Shown: positions 60,572 to 64,000 of the stretch, in pieces | How the letters are laid out: each line of letters begins with the position of its first letter | How positions within the stretch are numbered: the first letter of the stretch is position 1 | The notes under the pieces: generated by a model | Seen by the model: the letters and a program-made list of their open reading frames with translations, nothing else | What the model was told of the DNA's origin: nothing | Databases searched by the model: none | Translations under genes and position numbers: made by a program | DNA from: Magicicada septendecula | Lineage: Eukaryota; Arthropoda; Insecta; Hemiptera; Cicadidae | Reading direction: 5' to 3' | NCBI GenBank assembly: GCA_034769895.1 | Contig: JAWRYS010000700.1 | Coordinates: forward strand, 1 to 64,000 | DNA: 64,000 nucleotides

Positions 60572-61988
60572 TTAAGAAAATTATTGGGAATCAATAAAAA
60601 TATCAAAATTCAAAACGAAGTAAGAACAGCTTCACAAGATATTTAAACGACATAATTTTGAAGAGAAAAACTATCAAAATTCAAAATATAATAAGAACAA
60701 CTTATTGAAGATAAACGAGAAAAATAATTTAGCAAGAAAAAAAAATAACACTGATTAAACCTAATAAAAAATCATCAAAACCAAAAAACAAAATGAGTGT
60801 ATCTGATGTAATATAATAGTGAGAAAGGTAATTTAGAATGTAAAAGGAATAATAATGATTGTGTCAGAAGAATATAATTACATGATGTAATGTATAACAC
60901 TAACCAAAATCTCATAACAAGCTGTATATTGTTATAGCAATAAAGGAATATGAACCAAGGAAAATAAGAGAATGAAGAAGCCAAAATGGAATCGTCAAAA
61001 GGATCACAAGAAAAGAAGAAAAGAAGAAAAGAAAACAAATATTTAAGAATTATCTGTAATAAAGCCAATTAATAAATGTCAATAAAATAGCCAAGTATTG
61101 GAAAGGAGAAGTGTATAATAGAAGGAAGAATTAATATTAAGAAATAATATGATCTGAGTTAAACTACAGTGAATAATCCCTAGAGTATTATTATTATTAA
61201 TTATTTTATTGAAAATCACATGATGACTACCTTACGAGGTTTATTAATGAAGATTGACTGTAGAATATTCCAGCAATCATTTAACTGGGCAGAGATGATG
61301 TTCCTCTGATCTCAGAAAGTATGTAATGGACGACGGTGTTTGGTAAGCCGATAGAGCACCACCGATTCGATTCCAGTTATAATGTTAGGGAGGTTTAGGA
61401 AAATTAAATATTAGAGGGAAAACTCACAAATAAATATAGATAAATAAATAAAACTAGATCCAAAATGTATAATTAATAAAGAATGTCACAAGAATGATTA
61501 TAGAAGTAAGATTTAAACTTGGGAAATAATTGATTTTAACAAAGAAAGAAGATATAATAGTAATACAACGGATAATTTCATATATAAATAAAGGAGTAGG
61601 AATTCTCAAATAAAGAATACAGGAAATGTATAACCAGGATTGGGAAGGTGATGGTCAAAAGAAAGATAATGTTTTAGTCATGTTTTTGAGTTTTTTAGCC
61701 ATGAAATTAGGCACAATTGTTATTTGATATTTATTGTTTTGATTTAAAGCCAGTTGGTTTAATTAACGTTGTTTTAAGTCATAAATAAGTGTTTAAGATA
61801 TCGTGACTCATGATGATGATGAAACATATTTGTAATATTAATAAAAAAAAACCAATTTGTTAAAAGAATTTTGTGAGGTACAAATACCTAATTAATCAGA
61901 TGTTTAAATATTAAGATTAGACTATGTTGGTTATTTCAAAATTTCATCTAAAATTGTATCTTAAATTATGAAATAAGTGAAGTTATTA
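60572..61988 (+). other. A-rich non-coding interior of the gag-only element
   Basis: Purine/A-rich with many aagaag and ataa runs and no pol-type open frame on either strand. It corresponds in position and composition to the 10923-12914 stretch of the young element. Confidence 0.65.
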
Positions 61989-63179
61989 TGTACTGCGGTT
62001 AAAATGCACACAGTACATAATAGGGAGGTAATAAATTTTAAAAGAGAAAGGATGCAGATTTGGTATTGAATGTAACATATGTTTTAAAATGTAAACAAAA
62101 AACGTTGGGACTATCGACTCACCCAGTCAACATAGAGGTCGATTCCTATATGATATAAAACAATATTCAGTTATATGTTCTGAAAAGAATATATGAAATT
62201 GGAATGAGTGTTACAATAAGAGTAAATAGTAATAAAATTGTAATTTAATAAATAACAACTAGAATTACGAATATTAGAGGTAAAATAAAGATGTTTAATA
62301 AGAAATAGAAAAATGATATATGTTTTTAATAGGTATAGGATAAACAGATATAAAGAAATTAGGGGATTACCAAATTGGCAAATTTGTAAATTGTTAAAAA
62401 ATTGTATTTTATAGAGATTAAAGGAAATGTTTTATTAAGTCTAGTTTTATTTTTAATAAGAGTAACGTCAGGAGTCTTCAATTATATTTAATAAAAGTAA
62501 TGTCATATGTAAAAGAAAATACAGTAAAGGAGTTTAATTTGTGATACCAGAGTTTTGATTATAATATTTAATAAATAAATAATATTATGAGAAATATAAA
62601 CATATCCGTAATAGAACGCCGATAGAAGAGGCAAATCCTGGACTGAAGAATAGTTTAAGTGGCCATAAATGATAATTAATTATTCCGAGGAGACATCTGT
62701 GTTGCAGTCGTCCTAGAAAACAACATTCAGCAGTGAAAACAATAAGAAATTTGTGTGAAGGAACGGATCGCCAAGCCTGATATTGCTTTAAAAAAAATAA
62801 ATAAACATCAACCAGAAGTGAACCCGTGGCAGCTGGAAGAATTCAGAATCAGTCAAGTTACATTAGTCTGGTATTTATTTTTTACATGGTTATTTCTCAA
62901 AATACTACATACTAACTGTATTTGGTGTGGTTTAAAGAAAAGAAGATACTATATACGATATGAAATAAGCTCTAATAGCTTAATAATCATTAACTCTAAG
63001 AAAGAGAGTTTCTTTTAATGTACTGATAAACAAAAAACATAATAACAGTAGGTACATTTCTTAATTATATTGTACTATTAAATAATTACAAGACTTATAA
63101 ATAATTACAGTACAATTAATGACGCATCCAACGTGGTGCAAATATAATAAATATTCTATCAGTAAAAAACAACAGTACA
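61989..63179 (+). repeat. 3' LTR of the gag-only element
   Basis: 1191 bp, TGTACTGCGG..AACAGTACA, without the insertion found in the 5' LTR. It is followed by (TA)n at 63180-63210, so the target duplication cannot be judged. Confidence 0.9.
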
Positions 63180-63384
63180 ATATATATATATATATACTGT
63201 ATATATATAAAACGCTCAGGTATTTGAGCTATTTATGATCAAGTTGACTGAACGAACTTTGCGTTTATTTTGAAAAGTTCCTAGAGCAGTAAAAACGTTT
63301 TAGTTCTTTGTTTCTTTTCTTTTCTGAAAATACATTTCATTTCTTTATTAAAACTCATAATATACATAGGTTTCATAAGACCTG

Positions 63385-64000
63385 GACTAGACGTCACATT
63401 CATTATAATGTTTTTTAGGCGATATAATTACTGCTGGCGCCGCCTCTCGGATCGTAGCTTCCACTGACGCTAGTCTAAACAGTCCTGTTCCGCAAGTCCT
63501 CTTGCATTCATTGTATTTCGGCGTCCATTTTCCATGAATGTTTAGGTCTTCCATTTTCTCTTCTAGAGGGTGAAGTCCATTCCCATACCTTCCTTGGCCG
63601 TCTCTCATCCGACATTCTTATTAGGTGTCCGAACCAATTCAGTCTCTTTGCTTGTATTGTTTCCATAATGTCAAGGTCGATTCCCGTCGCTTCTCTTATC
63701 TCTACATTTTTCACTCCATCTGGACTTGTTAGTCTACAGCACCTCCGCCAGTAATAATTCCTTTTCTCTTATTATGGATTTATTTCTTATATTAATTTCC
63801 TACATTTGTGCTCTATATAGGCCTATACTTTCGACTAGAGTTTTATATATTCTGATTTTATTTTTTTTTCATTAACTCCAAACGAAAATGTTTAATTGTT
63901 TTTGCTGTCTTAGCTTGTCCTATTCTTACTTTTATTTTTTGGTTGCTGTCACAATCCGATGTCAATGTTACACCCAAACACTTATAATAGTTTTTAATAT
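63385..64000 (-). pseudogene. LINE reverse transcriptase C-terminal region (RTE-like), running off the window
   Basis: Minus-strand blocks are LGVTLTSDCD and KVRIGQAKTA (near 63900-63970), then EIREATGIDLDIMETIQAKR with LNWFGHLIRMSDERRPRKVW and EWTSPSRRENGRPKHSWK (63508-63714). RWFGHxxRM..xRxPK..EW.P.GRRxRGRP is the standard C-terminal block of many arthropod LINE endonuclease-reverse transcriptases. At least two frames are needed. The element's 3' end lies near 63370. Confidence 0.7.

Larger units (their letters stand above)
56756..63179 (+). mobile_element. LTR element with gag only, related to the young Gypsy-type element
   Basis: Direct LTRs (56756-58422 and 61989-63179) with TGTACTG..AGTACA ends flank a primer-binding-like site (TGGCGCCCATACG, 58428) and a Gag region. 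From 60572 to 61988 there is only A-rich non-coding DNA, and no protease, RT or integrase is recognised anywhere. It would therefore depend on enzymes of another element. The LTRs differ by roughly 3% by eye, about ten times the divergence of the young element's LTRs. Gag carries about two breaks. The 5' LTR holds a later 468-bp insertion. Confidence 0.85.

Overview
The window is AT-rich, intron-and-transposon DNA from an animal, most likely an insect. The evidence is spliced exons with GT..AG borders, long GT/GA/TA microsatellites, Jockey- and RTE-like LINEs, Ty3/Gypsy-type LTR elements and a Mutator-like transposon. The only host gene I can support lies on the + strand: small exons that fit, in phase, the start of a secreted modular serine protease of the ModSP/HP14 type (end of signal peptide plus first LDLa cysteine at 2601-2682, the rest of the LDLa module at 4944-5066, a sushi/CCP module at 25688-25941, and a doubtful, possibly decayed exon near 26177). 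No trypsin domain is seen, so the gene either continues outside the window or is a remnant.

Almost everything else is mobile DNA. The 20.6 kb intron between the LDLa and CCP exons holds a nest. A DNA transposon with TGT(T/C)ACCGG-type inverted ends (5649 and 25461) and a KRBA2/Ginger-like coding fragment is filled by a 14.8 kb LTR retrotransposon (7420-22198, minus strand). That retrotransposon has very long LTRs (about 3.5 kb), a coiled-coil Gag without a zinc knuckle, and a protease-RT-RNase H-integrase pol. Its LTRs are nearly identical, so it is young.

From 26.9 to 35.2 kb come an LTR-like fragment, two arrays of a ~160 bp tandem family (a third is at 1.66-2.34 kb) with a terminal hairpin, and a decayed Ty3/Gypsy fossil. 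A 600-bp near-perfect palindrome with a 13-bp target duplication is inserted in the fossil's integrase region.

From about 36.3 to 51.3 kb there is a fossil with BIR (IAP-like), parvovirus-type PLA2-like and AYVD-type modules on the minus strand. I read it as a decayed Polinton/adintovirus-like element, an inference. GC-rich Jockey-type LINE copies, one of them interrupted by a Mutator-like transposon, separate its two parts.

From 51.4 to 63.2 kb lie another Gypsy fossil with its 3' LTR, a T-rich LTR-like stretch, and a complete-ended LTR element (56756-63179). In the last, only a Gag is recognisable, and that Gag has the same plan as the young element's. Its 5' LTR was later hit by a 468-bp insertion with 76-bp perfect inverted arms, an 11-bp target duplication and a hammerhead-ribozyme-like core, best explained as a Penelope-like derivative. 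The window ends inside the 3' part of another LINE. No tRNA, rRNA, CRISPR array or bacterial-type operon was seen.
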